Shown here in pieces: positions 1 to 8,449 of a DNA stretch of 64,000 nucleotides. The DNA is from Curvibacter soli. GTDB taxonomy: Bacteria > Pseudomonadota > Gammaproteobacteria > Burkholderiales > Burkholderiaceae_C. The stretch is from positions 17,271-81,270 of the forward strand of contig NZ_JARGEN010000029.1 of assembly GCF_029211125.1 (NCBI RefSeq), read 5' to 3'. A model generated the notes under the pieces. The model made no database searches. It worked only from the letters and a program-made list of their open reading frames with translations, and was not told where the DNA came from. A program made the translations under genes and the position numbers. Every line of letters begins with the position of its first letter. Position 1 is the first letter of the stretch.

Positions 1-2
1 AC

Positions 3-1298
3 CGCATGACCGTAGCCGCCGCCCTCGCCTTTGCGGGCATGGGCTTTGCCGGCAGTGCATCCGCGCAAGCCCCGGAGCAATTCATTCCGCTGCTGTCCTA
101 CCGCACCGGCCAGTTTGCCCCGCTGGGCATTCCATGGGCGGACGGCAAGCTGGACTACCTCAAGCTGGTCAACGCCAAGGGCGGCATCAACGGCGTCAAG
201 CTGGTCTATGAGGAATGCGAAACCGCCTACGAAACCAGCCGCGGGGTGGAATGCTACGAGCGCCTCAAGGGCAAGGGCGTCGGTGCCGTGGGCTTTGACC
301 CCCAGTCCACGGGCATCACCTTTGCCGTGTCAGAAAAAGCGCCCATCGACAAAATCCCCGTCGTCACACCGGGCTACGGCCTGTCGCAGTCGGTCGATGG
401 CAAGGTGTTCGAGTGGAACTTCCCGCTGCTGGGCACCTACTGGACGGCGGCCGACTCCATCGTCCAGGACATCCTGAAGAAGGAAAAAGGCAGCCTCAAG
501 GGCAAGAAGATCACGCTGGTCTATCACGACTCGCCCTACGGCAAGGAACCCATTCCGCTGCTGCAAAAGCGTGCCGAAAAAGAAGGCTTTGCGCTGTCGC
601 TGCTGCCCGTCACCGCGCCTGGGGTGGAGCAGAAGGCCACCTGGCTGCAGGTGCGCCAGAACCGCCCCGACTACGTGATCCTGTGGTCCGCCGGCGTGAT
701 GACGCCCACCGCCATCCGCGAGGCGCAGGCCACCGGTTTTCCGCGCGAGAAGATGTACGCCATCTGGTGGGGCGGCTCCGACCATGACGTGACGGGCATC
801 AGCGGCGCCAAGGGCTACAACACCGTCACCATCCACAACACCGCCGAGCACGACAAGGTGCACGACGAAGTCAAGGCCCTGCTCTACGACAAGGGCCAGG
901 GCGCTGCCAGCGACGCCAAGGAGCTGGGCGCCCTGGCCCACACGCGCGGCATGGTGATCTCCATGCTGCAGGTCGAGAGCATCCGCGCCGCGCAGGAAAA
1001 ATTTGGCAAGGGCAAGCCCATGACACCCGAGCAGGTGCGCTGGGGCCTGGAAAACCTCGACCTCACGCAAGAGCGCCTGAACGAGCTGGGCTTCGGCAAG
1101 ATGCTGCGCCCCGTCAAGACCAGTTGCGGGAACCACATGGGCACCGACTGGGCACGCATTGCGCAGTGGGACGGAACCAAGTGGAACGTCGTCTCCGACT
1201 GGTACCAGGGCGACAAGTCGCTGATCGACCCGCTGGTCAAGGAATACGCCGAGAAATACGCCAAGGAAAAGAACATCAAGGTTCGCTCCTGCAACTGA
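3..1298 (+). CDS. Branched-chain amino acid-type ABC transporter substrate-binding protein (5' end outside window)
   Basis: Periplasmic type-1 solute-binding protein of the Liv/Hba family. The first ATG at position 6 lies just before a hydrophobic stretch ending in SASAQA, i.e. inside a signal peptide, and the codon before it (CGC, Arg) continues the frame. The real start with its basic N-region is therefore probably just upstream of the window. The mature part reads as a full Peripla_BP_6 domain of about 410 residues. It is followed by an ABC ATPase and a CoA ligase on the same strand, an arrangement seen for Liv-type importers of aromatic or organic acids. The substrate cannot be read from sequence. 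Family assignment is firm; the exact start is unknown. Confidence 0.85.
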   Translation, partial: RMTVAAALAFAGMGFAGSASAQAPEQFIPLLSYRTGQFAPLGIPWADGKLDYLKLVNAKGGINGVKLVYEECETAYETSRGVECYERLKGKGVGAVGFDPQSTGITFAVSEKAPIDKIPVVTPGYGLSQSVDGKVFEWNFPLLGTYWTAADSIVQDILKKEKGSLKGKKITLVYHDSPYGKEPIPLLQKRAEKEGFALSLLPVTAPGVEQKATWLQVRQNRPDYVILWSAGVMTPTAIREAQATGFPREKMYAIWWGGSDHDVTGISGAKGYNTVTIHNTAEHDKVHDEVKALLYDKGQGAASDAKELGALAHTRGMVISMLQVESIRAAQEKFGKGKPMTPEQVRWGLENLDLTQERLNELGFGKMLRPVKTSCGNHMGTDWARIAQWDGTKWNVVSDWYQGDKSLIDPLVKEYAEKYAKEKNIKVRSCN

Positions 1299-1334
1299 CC
1301 CGCCCCCGGGAATCCCCGCGTTGAATCCATGCCA

Positions 1335-1386
1335 AATACGGCTCAAACCCTTATGGGTTCTGCGCGGGCAGCTATTATTTTTGATG
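1335..1386. repeat. Family C degenerate palindromic repeat, copy 1
   Basis: Intergenic copy between the binding protein and the livF-like gene. It carries the shared elements GGCTC, a central TGCGCGGGCAGCTAT and an A/T-rich end. Its right end abuts the ATG at 1384, which is one reason to prefer the later ATG at 1402 as the start of the next gene. Confidence 0.6.
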
Positions 1387-1401
1387 ACCAACGGTGAAAC
1401 C

Positions 1402-2232
1402 ATGACCGACACCCGAACCGCCCCCAACTCCGCCCCGCCCGTGCTCGTGGTCAACGGCATCGAAGTCATCTACAACCATGTGATTCTGGTGCTCAAGGGC
1501 GTGTCGCTGCAGCTGCACGAAAAGGGCATCGTCGCCCTGCTGGGCGGCAACGGCGCGGGCAAGACCACCACGCTGCGCGCCATCTCCAACCTGCTCAAGG
1601 GCGAGCGCGGCGAGGTCACCAAGGGCAGCATCGTGCTGCGCGGCGAGCCCATCCAGAACCTCACGCCGTCCGACATGGTCAAGCGCGGCGTGGTGCAGGT
1701 CATGGAAGGCCGCCACTGCTTTGCCCACCTGACCATCGAAGAAAACCTGCTCACCGGCGCCTACACCCGCAAGGACAAAGGCGAGGTGGCCGCCAACCTG
1801 GACAAGGTCTACAACTATTTTCCGCGCCTGAAGACGCGCCGCACCAGCCAGGCGGCCTACACCTCGGGCGGCGAGCAGCAGATGTGCGCCATCGGCCGCG
1901 CACTCATGGCCAACCCCAGCATCATCCTGCTCGACGAGCCCTCGATGGGCCTGGCGCCGCAGATCGTCGAAGAGGTGTTCAACATCGTCAAGGACCTCAA
2001 CGCCAAGGAAGGCACCACCTTCCTGCTGGCCGAGCAGAACACCAACATGGCCCTGAAATACGCCGACTACGGCTACATCATGGAAAGCGGCCGCGTGGTG
2101 ATGGACGGCGCCGCTGCCGATCTCGCCAACAACGAGGACGTCAAGGAGTTCTACCTGGGCGTCGGCGGCGGCGAGCGCAAGAGCTTCAAGGACGTCAAGA
2201 GCTACAAGCGGCGCAAGCGCTGGCTGGCCTGA
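1402..2232 (+). CDS. livF: ABC transporter ATP-binding protein, LivF type
   Basis: ATPase of a branched-chain amino acid-type importer. Walker A GGNGAGKTT lies near residue 50, a signature-like SGGEQQ near 155 and Walker B ILLDEPSMGL near 177. At 276 aa it is somewhat longer than typical LivF (about 235-240 aa), with extra residues at both ends; the C-terminus is basic (KSYKRRKRW). ATG 1402 is chosen over ATG 1384 because it is preceded by GGTGAAACC, whereas 1384 sits directly at the edge of a repeat element. It is probably cotranscribed with the upstream binding protein; livH, livM and livG would lie upstream of the window. Confidence 0.85.
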   Translation: MTDTRTAPNSAPPVLVVNGIEVIYNHVILVLKGVSLQLHEKGIVALLGGNGAGKTTTLRAISNLLKGERGEVTKGSIVLRGEPIQNLTPSDMVKRGVVQVMEGRHCFAHLTIEENLLTGAYTRKDKGEVAANLDKVYNYFPRLKTRRTSQAAYTSGGEQQMCAIGRALMANPSIILLDEPSMGLAPQIVEEVFNIVKDLNAKEGTTFLLAEQNTNMALKYADYGYIMESGRVVMDGAAADLANNEDVKEFYLGVGGGERKSFKDVKSYKRRKRWLA

Positions 2233-2292
2233 TTGCTACTATTTTAATAGCTGCAAGCGCTTATACCTTCTGCGCTATCAGCCATTTTTACC
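2233..2292. repeat. Family C degenerate palindromic repeat, copy 2
   Basis: Begins immediately after the livF stop codon and fills the gap to the CoA ligase. It holds ATAGCTGC-AAGCGCTT and the mirrored GCGCTATCAGCC, with A/T-rich ends. A folded stem in the mRNA is possible. Confidence 0.65.
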
Positions 2293-2322
2293 CCTAAACC
2301 CAAACCCACAGGAGCCCCAGGC

Positions 2323-3567
2323 ATGAGCATGTTCTACGACGCCCTGGAAACCCGCGCCCCCGCCGAGCGCGAAGCCGCCCTGATGGCGGCCCTGCCCCGG
2401 CAGATCGCCCACGCCCAGCAGGCCAGCCCCGCCTTCGCGGGCATTCTGGCAGGCGTGGACGCCGCCACCATCACCAGCCGCGCCGCGCTGGCGCGCCTGC
2501 CCGTCACGCGCAAGCACGAGCTGCTGGAGCGCCAGCAGGCCGGGCGCGCCGACAACGTGTTTGGCGGTTTTGCCACCATCGGCTTCGGCGCCGCCATGCC
2601 GCGCGTGTTCTGCAGCCCCGGCCCCCTCTACGAGCCCGAGGGCCCGCGCCGCGACTACTGGCGCATGGCGCGCGCCTTGTACGCCGCCGGCTTTCGCGCC
2701 GGCGAGCTGGCCCACAACAGCTTCAGCTACCACTTCGTGCCTGCCGGCTCCATGATGGAAACGGGTGCCCATGCGCTGGGCTGCACGGTGTTTCCCGGCG
2801 GCACCGGCCAGACCGAGCAGCAGGTGCAGGCCATGGCCGAGCTGCGCCCGGCCGGCTACATCGGCACCCCCAGCTTTCTCAAGATCATCCTGGACAAGGC
2901 CCATGAACAAGGCATTGCCCTGCCCAGCGTCACCAAGGCGCTGGTGTCGGGCGAGGCCTTTCCGCCGTCGCTGCGCGACTGGCTGGCCGCGCGCGGCGTG
3001 CAGGGCTACCAGTGCTACGGCACGGCCGACCTGGGCCTGATCGGCTATGAAACCACGGCCCGCGAAGGCCTGGTGCTCGACGAAGGCGTGATCGTCGAAA
3101 TCGTGCGCCCCGGCACCGGCGACCCGCTGCCCGAAGGCGAAGTGGGCGAACTGGTGGTGACCACGCTCAACCCGGACTACCCGCTGATCCGTTTTGGCAC
3201 CGGCGACCTCTCTGCCGTGCTGCCCGGCCAGTGCCCCACGGGCCGCACCAACACCCGCATCAAGGGCTGGATGGGGCGCGCCGACCAGACCACCAAGGTG
3301 CGCGGCATGTTCGTGCACCCCGGCCAGATCGCCAGCGTGGTCAAGCGCTTCCCGCAGGTGCAGCGTGCACGCCTGGTCGTCAGCGGCGAAATGGCCGACG
3401 ACCGCATGGCGCTGCGCGTGGAAGCCGACCCGCAGGAGGGCCTGGCCGCCCGCATCGCCGATGCCGTGCGCGAGGTGACCAAGCTGCGCTGCGAGGTGGA
3501 ACTGCTGCCGCCGGGCAGCCTGCCCAACGACGGCAAGGTGATCGAGGACGTGCGCAGCTATCGCTAG
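2323..3567 (+). CDS. AMP-forming acyl/aryl-CoA ligase, PaaK-like
   Basis: Adenylate-forming enzyme of 414 aa, resembling phenylacetate-CoA ligases; it would activate a carboxylic acid to its CoA thioester in the cytoplasm. Visible motifs are YGTADLGLIGYE (adenylate-binding core), RFGTGDLSAVLPG (hinge-proximal Asp) and TKVRGMFVHPGQI (C-terminal domain). The AGGAG at 2311 fits the ATG at 2323. Its place behind a Liv-type ABC cassette suggests that the imported substrate is an aromatic or organic acid activated on entry (inference). The stop codon TAG lies inside the CTAG end of a family A repeat (3564-3567), so the present C-terminus may have been set by that insertion. Confidence 0.8.
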   Translation: MSMFYDALETRAPAEREAALMAALPRQIAHAQQASPAFAGILAGVDAATITSRAALARLPVTRKHELLERQQAGRADNVFGGFATIGFGAAMPRVFCSPGPLYEPEGPRRDYWRMARALYAAGFRAGELAHNSFSYHFVPAGSMMETGAHALGCTVFPGGTGQTEQQVQAMAELRPAGYIGTPSFLKIILDKAHEQGIALPSVTKALVSGEAFPPSLRDWLAARGVQGYQCYGTADLGLIGYETTAREGLVLDEGVIVEIVRPGTGDPLPEGEVGELVVTTLNPDYPLIRFGTGDLSAVLPGQCPTGRTNTRIKGWMGRADQTTKVRGMFVHPGQIASVVKRFPQVQRARLVVSGEMADDRMALRVEADPQEGLAARIADAVREVTKLRCEVELLPPGSLPNDGKVIEDVRSYR

Positions 3568-3662
3568 CGCAGTGTTCGATAGCCGTCGCTATCGCGAGGA
3601 TTTGCAACGCCGCCATGCGGCAAAAGGCGCGGTTTTATGGGCTGCTTCGCGTTGAATACTAG
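3564..3662. repeat. Family A miniature inverted-repeat element, internally deleted copy (A1)
   Basis: Starts with CTAGCGCAGTGTTCG and ends with GTTGAATACTAG, both slightly degenerate forms of the 14-bp ends of copies A2 and A3. The middle has the GATAGCCGTCGCTATCGCGAGG hairpin region of the other copies. About 65 bp of the left half is missing, leaving 99 bp. The left CTAG provides the stop codon of the CoA ligase. Confidence 0.8.
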
Positions 3663-3733
3663 ATAGTTACCTTGATGCCGACGGCCCTGGCCGCCACTAG
3701 CATCGTCCCTTCACCCCAAGAGGAGCCATCGCA

Positions 3734-4708
3734 ATGAAGAAACTACTGATAGCCGCTGCCGCCGCCCTGGCCGCGCTCGGCGCGCATGCCGCCGACTTCC
3801 CCAAGGAAAAGCCCATCACCATCGTCGTGCCCTTCGCCGCCGGCGGCCCCACCGACAAGGTGGCGCGCGACCTGGCCCAGGCGCTCGAAAAGCCGCTGGG
3901 CCAGAGCGTCATCATCGACAACGCTGCGGGCGCGGGCAGCTCCATCGGCACCGCCAAGGTGGCGCGCGCCGCGCCCGACGGCTATACGCTGCTGGTCAAC
4001 CACATCGGCATGGCCACCATGCCCGCGCTGTACCGCAAGCTGCCGTTCAAGATCGAGACCGACTTCGAATACCTGGGCATCATCAACGACGTGCCCATGA
4101 CGCTGATCGGCAAACCCAGCCTGCCCGCCAACAACTACAAGGAACTGGCGGCCTGGATCGACGCCAACAAGGGCAAGGTCAACCTCGGCAACGCCGGCCT
4201 GGGCGCCGCCTCGCACCTGTGCGGCCTGCTGTTCCAGAGCGCGCTCAAGACCGAGATGCAGACCGTGCCGTACAAGGGCACGGCGCCGGCCATCACCGAC
4301 CTGATCGGCGGCCAGATCGACCTGCTGTGCGACCAGACCACCAACACCAAGGCGCAGATCGACGGCAAGAAGGTCAAGGCCTTTGGCGTGACCACGCGCA
4401 AGCGCCTGACCACGCCGGGCCTGTCGGACCTGCCCACGCTCGACGAAGCGGGCCTCAAGGGCTTCGAAGTGACGATCTGGCACGGCCTGTACGCGCCCAA
4501 GGGCACGCCGCCCGACGTGCTGCACAAGCTCAACAACGCGCTCAAGGCCGCGCTCAAGGACCCGGCCTTCATCAAGCGCGAGGAAGACCTGGGAGCCGTG
4601 GTGGCCAGCGACAAGCGCATCGAGCCCGCGGAGCACAAGGCCTTCGTCGAGGCCGAGATCGCCAAGTGGGGCCCGGTCATCAAGGCCGCAGGCGTGTACG
4701 CCGACTGA
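3734..4708 (+). CDS. Bug-family tripartite tricarboxylate transporter substrate-binding protein
   Basis: 324-aa periplasmic binding protein of the Bug (TctC) family, greatly expanded in Burkholderiales. The signal peptide is MKKLLIAAAAALAALGAHA with cleavage before ADFP. The mature protein begins with the typical KPITIVVPFAAGGPTD, followed by DNAAGAGSSIGT and the PDGYTLL motif. A strong AGAGGAG lies 10 bases before the ATG. No TctA/TctB membrane partners are nearby, which is usual for orphan Bug proteins. Ligand unknown. Confidence 0.9.
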   Translation: MKKLLIAAAAALAALGAHAADFPKEKPITIVVPFAAGGPTDKVARDLAQALEKPLGQSVIIDNAAGAGSSIGTAKVARAAPDGYTLLVNHIGMATMPALYRKLPFKIETDFEYLGIINDVPMTLIGKPSLPANNYKELAAWIDANKGKVNLGNAGLGAASHLCGLLFQSALKTEMQTVPYKGTAPAITDLIGGQIDLLCDQTTNTKAQIDGKKVKAFGVTTRKRLTTPGLSDLPTLDEAGLKGFEVTIWHGLYAPKGTPPDVLHKLNNALKAALKDPAFIKREEDLGAVVASDKRIEPAEHKAFVEAEIAKWGPVIKAAGVYAD

Positions 4709-4728
4709 CTGCCGCATCGCCCCCGCGC

Positions 4729-4762
4729 AAGCCGCCTCGCCTGCGGGCCGGGCGGCTTTTTT
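4729..4762 (+). terminator. Rho-independent terminator of the Bug gene
   Basis: Stem AAGCCGCC (4729-4736) pairs with GGCGGCTT, followed by a run of T (TTTTTT). It lies about 20 bases after the stop of the Bug gene. Confidence 0.8.
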
Positions 4763-4777
4763 GCGCCCCTTTTTTCA

Positions 4778-4942
4778 CTGAAAACGGCAGTTGCATCCCC
4801 AAAATTCGAGCAAGTGCCTGTCACGCATTGAGTTCCCATGCCTTCCAGACTCGCCCATTTGGAACGGCTCTGCAGTCTTGGGAAACCCGCATGGATATTG
4901 CGGCTTCTTCAGTTTTCCGGTTGGCGCAACTGCGGTTTTCAG
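4778..4942. repeat. 165-bp element bounded by 17-bp inverted repeats
   Basis: CTGAAAACGGCAGTTGC at the left end and GCAACTGCGGTTTTCAG at the right end match as inverted repeats in 16 of 17 positions. The ends resemble those of family B (CCTGGAAACGGCAGTTG), so it may be a distant relative, but the interior differs. No ORF in it is credible. Confidence 0.6.
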
Positions 4943-4947
4943 CGTGA

Positions 4948-5274
4948 TCAGACGCCCCAGACCACGTCTTTGCCCGCCGCCGCGCTGCGGCGCAGCAGGT
5001 CGATGAAAGGCACGGCGCGCTGGCGCAGGCGGATGCCGTTGGAGCGCTCGTCGTCTTCCTCGCCCTGCGCGTCGTCGTCCGCGTCGGGCGGGCGGGCCTC
5101 GTCGCGCACCACGGCGGCCTCGATGGCCGCGATGGCCGCGGGCACCTGCGCCACGGTGACGATGCCCGTGGGGCTGGGCTCCTTGCCGATGATCTTCAGC
5201 ATCTCGCGGCCATCGGCGTCGAGCATGATGACGTCGGCAACGGCCTGGGATTTGAACTTGAACAGCATGTTCAT
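4948..5274 (-). CDS. DUF1840 domain-containing protein
   Basis: 108-aa cytoplasmic protein beginning MNMLFKFKSQAVADVIML and ending in an amphipathic FIDLLRRSAAAGKDVVWGV. This fits the DUF1840 family of small Burkholderiales proteins of unknown function. The central part is acidic (DADDDAQGEEDDE). The start ATG overlaps the cfa stop codon (ATGA), so the two genes are translationally coupled. A role linked to lipid modification can only be guessed from the neighbour. Confidence 0.8.
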   Translation of the reverse strand: MNMLFKFKSQAVADVIMLDADGREMLKIIGKEPSPTGIVTVAQVPAAIAAIEAAVVRDEARPPDADDDAQGEEDDERSNGIRLRQRAVPFIDLLRRSAAAGKDVVWGV

Positions 5275-6551
5275 GCCTCCTGCTTGTCGTAGATGTAGCC
5301 GCGGTTGAACGGGTACACCGATTGTGCGCCGCGCAGGCCGCCGCTTTCCATGCTGCCGTCGGGGCGGGTGGCCAGCAGTTGGTGCAGCGATATCCAGCCG
5401 CGCTCGAAGCTCATGGCGCAGCCCGCCAGGTACAGGCGGTAGGCCTGCAGCACGCGCTCGGCGCGCTCGGGCCCGCCATTGGCGGACAGCACGGCGCGCG
5501 CCTCGTCGAGCCGCGCCTCCAGCGTGTCGGACCAGGCCCAGAGCGTGCGGGCGTAGTGCGGGCGCAGGTTCTCGGCGTCCACCATCTCCAGGCCCGCGGC
5601 GCTCATGTCGTGCAGCACGGTGCTCACATGCTCCAGCTCGCCGCCGGGGAAGATGTACTTCTCGATGAAATCGCCCATGCCGGCACCGAGCTGGGCGTTG
5701 TCGAGCCCGCCCGAGGTGATGCCGTGGTTCATCACCAGCCCGCCGGGGCGCAGCAGATGCCGCACGGTCTTGAAGTAGGCCACCATGTTGGCGCGCCCCA
5801 CGTGCTCGAACATGCCCACCGAGGCCACCTTGTCGAACGGCTCGGGCACTTCGAGCTGCCGGTAGTCGCGCAGCTCCACGCGCACCCGCCCCGTCAGGCC
5901 GCGCTCCTCGATGAGCCGCTGCACATGGGCGTGCTGGTTCTTCGACAGCGTGATGCCCGTGGCATCCACGCCGTAGTGCTCGGCGGCCCACAGCAGCAGG
6001 CCGCCCCAGCCCGAGCCGATGTCGAGGAAGCGCTCGCCGGGCTGGAGCATGAGCTTCCTGCAGATGTGGTCGAGCTTGGCCTCCTGCGCCTGCGCGAGCG
6101 TCATGCCCGGCTCGCGGTAGTAGGCGCACGAATACACGCGGCGCGGGTCCAACCACAGGGCGTAGAAGGCGTCGGAGACGTCGTAGTGGAACTGGATCTG
6201 CTTCGCGTCGCGCTCGATGGTATGCGTGGCCAGCGACCTGGCACGGCGCAGCGTGCGCGCCCACCAGCCGGTATTGCTCTGCGTCTGCACCGGGTCGCCC
6301 GGCAGCAGGCCGACGGCCGCGGCCATGAGGTCGCGGATGCGGCCCTCGAACCGCACGCGGCCTTCGACGATGGCTTCGCCCAGGGCGCCTATCTGCCCGG
6401 TGGCCAGCGTGGCCAGGGCCATCGCGTCCTTGAAGATCAGGGCCACCGCCGCGTTGGCAGGCCCCACCCGTTCGCCCGAAGGCAGTTGCAGCACCACGGG
6501 AACCGGTAGCTCGGCCAGGCGCTGCGCGATTCTTTCCTGCATCATCGACAT
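5271..6551 (-). CDS. cfa: Cyclopropane-fatty-acyl-phospholipid synthase family methyltransferase
   Basis: SAM-dependent enzyme that adds a methylene bridge to unsaturated acyl chains of membrane phospholipids. It is 426 aa long with an N-terminal lipid-binding region. The SAM motif FLDIGSGWGG lies near residue 175, GITLSKNQHAHVQ after it, then the SVGMFEHVG active-site segment and a C-terminal region ending YIYDKQEA. The start at 6551 is chosen for GAGGAAA upstream. The longer open frame to 6656 lacks a ribosome site and reads through non-conserved sequence. Confidence 0.9.
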   Translation of the reverse strand: MSMMQERIAQRLAELPVPVVLQLPSGERVGPANAAVALIFKDAMALATLATGQIGALGEAIVEGRVRFEGRIRDLMAAAVGLLPGDPVQTQSNTGWWARTLRRARSLATHTIERDAKQIQFHYDVSDAFYALWLDPRRVYSCAYYREPGMTLAQAQEAKLDHICRKLMLQPGERFLDIGSGWGGLLLWAAEHYGVDATGITLSKNQHAHVQRLIEERGLTGRVRVELRDYRQLEVPEPFDKVASVGMFEHVGRANMVAYFKTVRHLLRPGGLVMNHGITSGGLDNAQLGAGMGDFIEKYIFPGGELEHVSTVLHDMSAAGLEMVDAENLRPHYARTLWAWSDTLEARLDEARAVLSANGGPERAERVLQAYRLYLAGCAMSFERGWISLHQLLATRPDGSMESGGLRGAQSVYPFNRGYIYDKQEA

Positions 6552-6642
6552 TGCATGCTTTCCTCGTCGTGCTGGCGGCCATGAACCATGGGGGGCCGCC
6601 AGAATCCAAGGCCGAACCTTACACCGGTACGTAGTTTTCTGC

Positions 6643-7806
6643 ATGACCCACCGCAACCCTCCCCGGCTGCTGCGCGCCCTGGCCCTGCTGGCCGCCGCCG
6701 TTGCACTGCCGGGCTGCGCCGACCTGGGCTACTACGCGCAGTCGGTGCGCGGCCACCTGCAACTGATGGGCGCGGCGCGGCCCGTGGAGGACTGGATCGC
6801 CCGCCCCGACACCCCCGCGGCGCTGCGCGCGCGGCTGGAGCTGGCGCAGCGTGCCCGGGCCTTCGCCGTGGCCGAGTTGGGCCTGCCCGACAACGCCAGC
6901 TACCACCGCTACGCCGACCTGGGCCGCCGCGCCGCCGTGTGGAACGTGGTGGCCGCCCCACCGCTGTCGCTCACGCTGCACACCTGGTGCTTCCCGGTCA
7001 CGGGCTGCATCGGCTATCGCGGCTACTTCGACGAGGACGGCGCCCGCGCCGAGGCCGCAAGCCTGGCCGCGCAGGGGCTGGAGACCAGCGTCTACGGCGT
7101 GCCCGCCTATTCCACGCTGGGCTGGATGAACTGGGCCGGCGGCGACCCGCTGCTCAACACCTTCGTCGGCTATCCCGAGGGCGATTTCGTGCGCCTGTTG
7201 TTCCACGAGATGGCGCACCAGGTGGTGTATGCCAGCGGCGATACGGTGTTCAACGAATCGTTCGCCACGGCGGTGGAGCGCATCGGCGGGCAGCGCTGGC
7301 TGGACACGCAGGCCAGCGCGACGGCGCGCGAGGCGTCGGCGCGGGCGCAGACGCGCCGCGCCGCGTTCCGTGCGCTGACGCGCGAGACGCGCGTGCGGCT
7401 GGTGCATATTTATGAACAAAAAACGGCTCCAGCGCTTGATATACCTGCGGTAGCAGCTATGAAAAACGAAGCAATGCAGACGTTCCGCGAGCGCTACGCA
7501 GCCCTGCGCGAGCGCTGGCTGACCGAGCCCGGCATGCAGGGCGGCGCGGACGCCGCGGCGCTGGCGGGCTACGACACCTGGGTGGCGCGCGCCAACAACG
7601 CGGCCTTCGGCGCGCTGGCCGCCTACGACGACCTGGTGCCCGCGTTCGAGGCGCTGTTCGCGCGGGAAGGCTCGGACTGGCCGCGCTTCTACGCGGCGGT
7701 GCGCGCGCTGGCCAGGCAGCCCAGGGACGAACGCCACGCGGCGCTCGATGCGCTCATGGCGCCGCCGCCGGCTAGTGCAGTGTTCGATGCTTGGCGGCAC
7801 CAATAA
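6643..7806 (+). CDS. DUF2265 putative zinc aminopeptidase, lipoprotein
   Basis: 387-aa predicted lipoprotein: the signal peptide ends in a lipobox LPGC. A zinc-protease-like HEMAH motif with a following Glu (FNESFAT) fits the DUF2265 aminopeptidase family. Residues about 255-275 (YEQKTAPALDIPAVAAMKN) are encoded by a family C repeat inserted in frame, so this stretch is probably not ancestral. The last residues SAVFDAWRHQ and the stop codon are encoded by the left end of family A element A2; without that element the frame would end a few codons later in a different sequence. Peptidase activity is inferred from the motif only. Confidence 0.75.
   Translation: MTHRNPPRLLRALALLAAAVALPGCADLGYYAQSVRGHLQLMGAARPVEDWIARPDTPAALRARLELAQRARAFAVAELGLPDNASYHRYADLGRRAAVWNVVAAPPLSLTLHTWCFPVTGCIGYRGYFDEDGARAEAASLAAQGLETSVYGVPAYSTLGWMNWAGGDPLLNTFVGYPEGDFVRLLFHEMAHQVVYASGDTVFNESFATAVERIGGQRWLDTQASATAREASARAQTRRAAFRALTRETRVRLVHIYEQKTAPALDIPAVAAMKNEAMQTFRERYAALRERWLTEPGMQGGADAAALAGYDTWVARANNAAFGALAAYDDLVPAFEALFAREGSDWPRFYAAVRALARQPRDERHAALDALMAPPPASAVFDAWRHQ
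7406..7465. repeat. Family C palindromic repeat inside the DUF2265 gene, copy 3
   Basis: Contains CGGCTCCAGCGCTTGATATA and GCAGCTATGAAAA. It is read in frame without stop codons. Confidence 0.65.
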
Positions 7807-8176
7807 ACCTAGAAACGGCAGTTGACCGCTTCGCATCCCTTGCCAGGCCGCATGAAATCGAGCGTTGACGGCTTCGATGGGGTTCGCCTCGTGGGTGAGA
7901 GCGCTATGCACCTGCCAGCACCGCGCTCGGCGCGCCATGCGGCGTTGCTCCTCCTTGCGGGCAGTAGCCCGCCGCGTCGTCGCGCCTTGCCTGGCACCCC
8001 GATCACGGCACCGGCAGGCGCATCCAACTGCCGTTTCCAGGATAAAAGCGATGCGTTTTGGCGCAGGGCAAGGCGCAAACCACAGCGATAGCCGTCGCTA
8101 TCGCGAGGATTTGCAGCGCCGCCATGCGGCAAAAGGCGCGGTTTTATGTGCTGCTTGGCGTTGAACACTGCATTAG
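7772..8176. repeat. Family A miniature inverted-repeat element A2, interrupted by element B1
   Basis: Left end CTAGTGCAGTGTTC (7772-7785), right end GAACACTGCATTAG (8163-8176). Removing the 234-bp B1 insertion and one 5-bp duplication leaves 166 bp, exactly the length of A3, and the sequence then aligns almost base for base with A3. It lies between two convergent genes and supplies the stop codon of each (TAA at 7804-7806; TAA on the minus strand at 8173-8175). Confidence 0.9.
7808..8041. repeat. Family B miniature inverted-repeat element B1, nested in A2
   Basis: Terminal inverted repeats CCTAGAAACGGCAGTTG and CAACTGCCGTTTCCAGG. It is flanked by the direct repeat ATAAA (7803-7807 and 8042-8046). 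The uninterrupted A3 copy shows the corresponding empty site, so the duplication was created by insertion. This is the longest B copy in the window and has no coding capacity. Confidence 0.9.
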
Positions 8177-8427
8177 CGCAGCGACTCGATGAGGTCGATG
8201 TACTGCTGCCGGGCCGCGTCGCCCGCCGTGCCCTTGAGCTTGTTCCAGGCATCCCACTTGGCGCGACCCACCACGTCGGTGAAGCCGGGGCGCTCGCCCT
8301 GCACATCGCCCTGCACGGCCTGCTTGTAGAGCGCGTAGATCTTCAGCAGCGTGGGGTTGTCGGGGCGCTCGTCGAGCAGCTTGGAATTGGCGACGGCGGC
8401 CTCGAAGGCGACGTTCAGGTCGGACAT
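8173..8427 (-). CDS. Acyl-CoA-binding protein
   Basis: 84-aa four-helix ACBP that binds and buffers long-chain acyl-CoA esters in the cytosol. Diagnostic motifs are YALYKQAVQGD, RPGFTDVVGRAKWDAWNKLKG and the closing YIDLIESL. Length is standard for the family. The stop codon TAA falls in the right end of element A2. It is followed upstream by the M20 peptidase gene after 22 bases and may share its transcript. Confidence 0.9.
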   Translation of the reverse strand: MSDLNVAFEAAVANSKLLDERPDNPTLLKIYALYKQAVQGDVQGERPGFTDVVGRAKWDAWNKLKGTAGDAARQQYIDLIESLR

Positions 8428-8449
8428 GGGGGTTGGCTCCTCGTTGTGT

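Noticed and set aside
5322..6509. 395-codon plus-strand frame opposite cfa
   Set aside because: Antisense of a clearly conserved enzyme; composition not protein-like.
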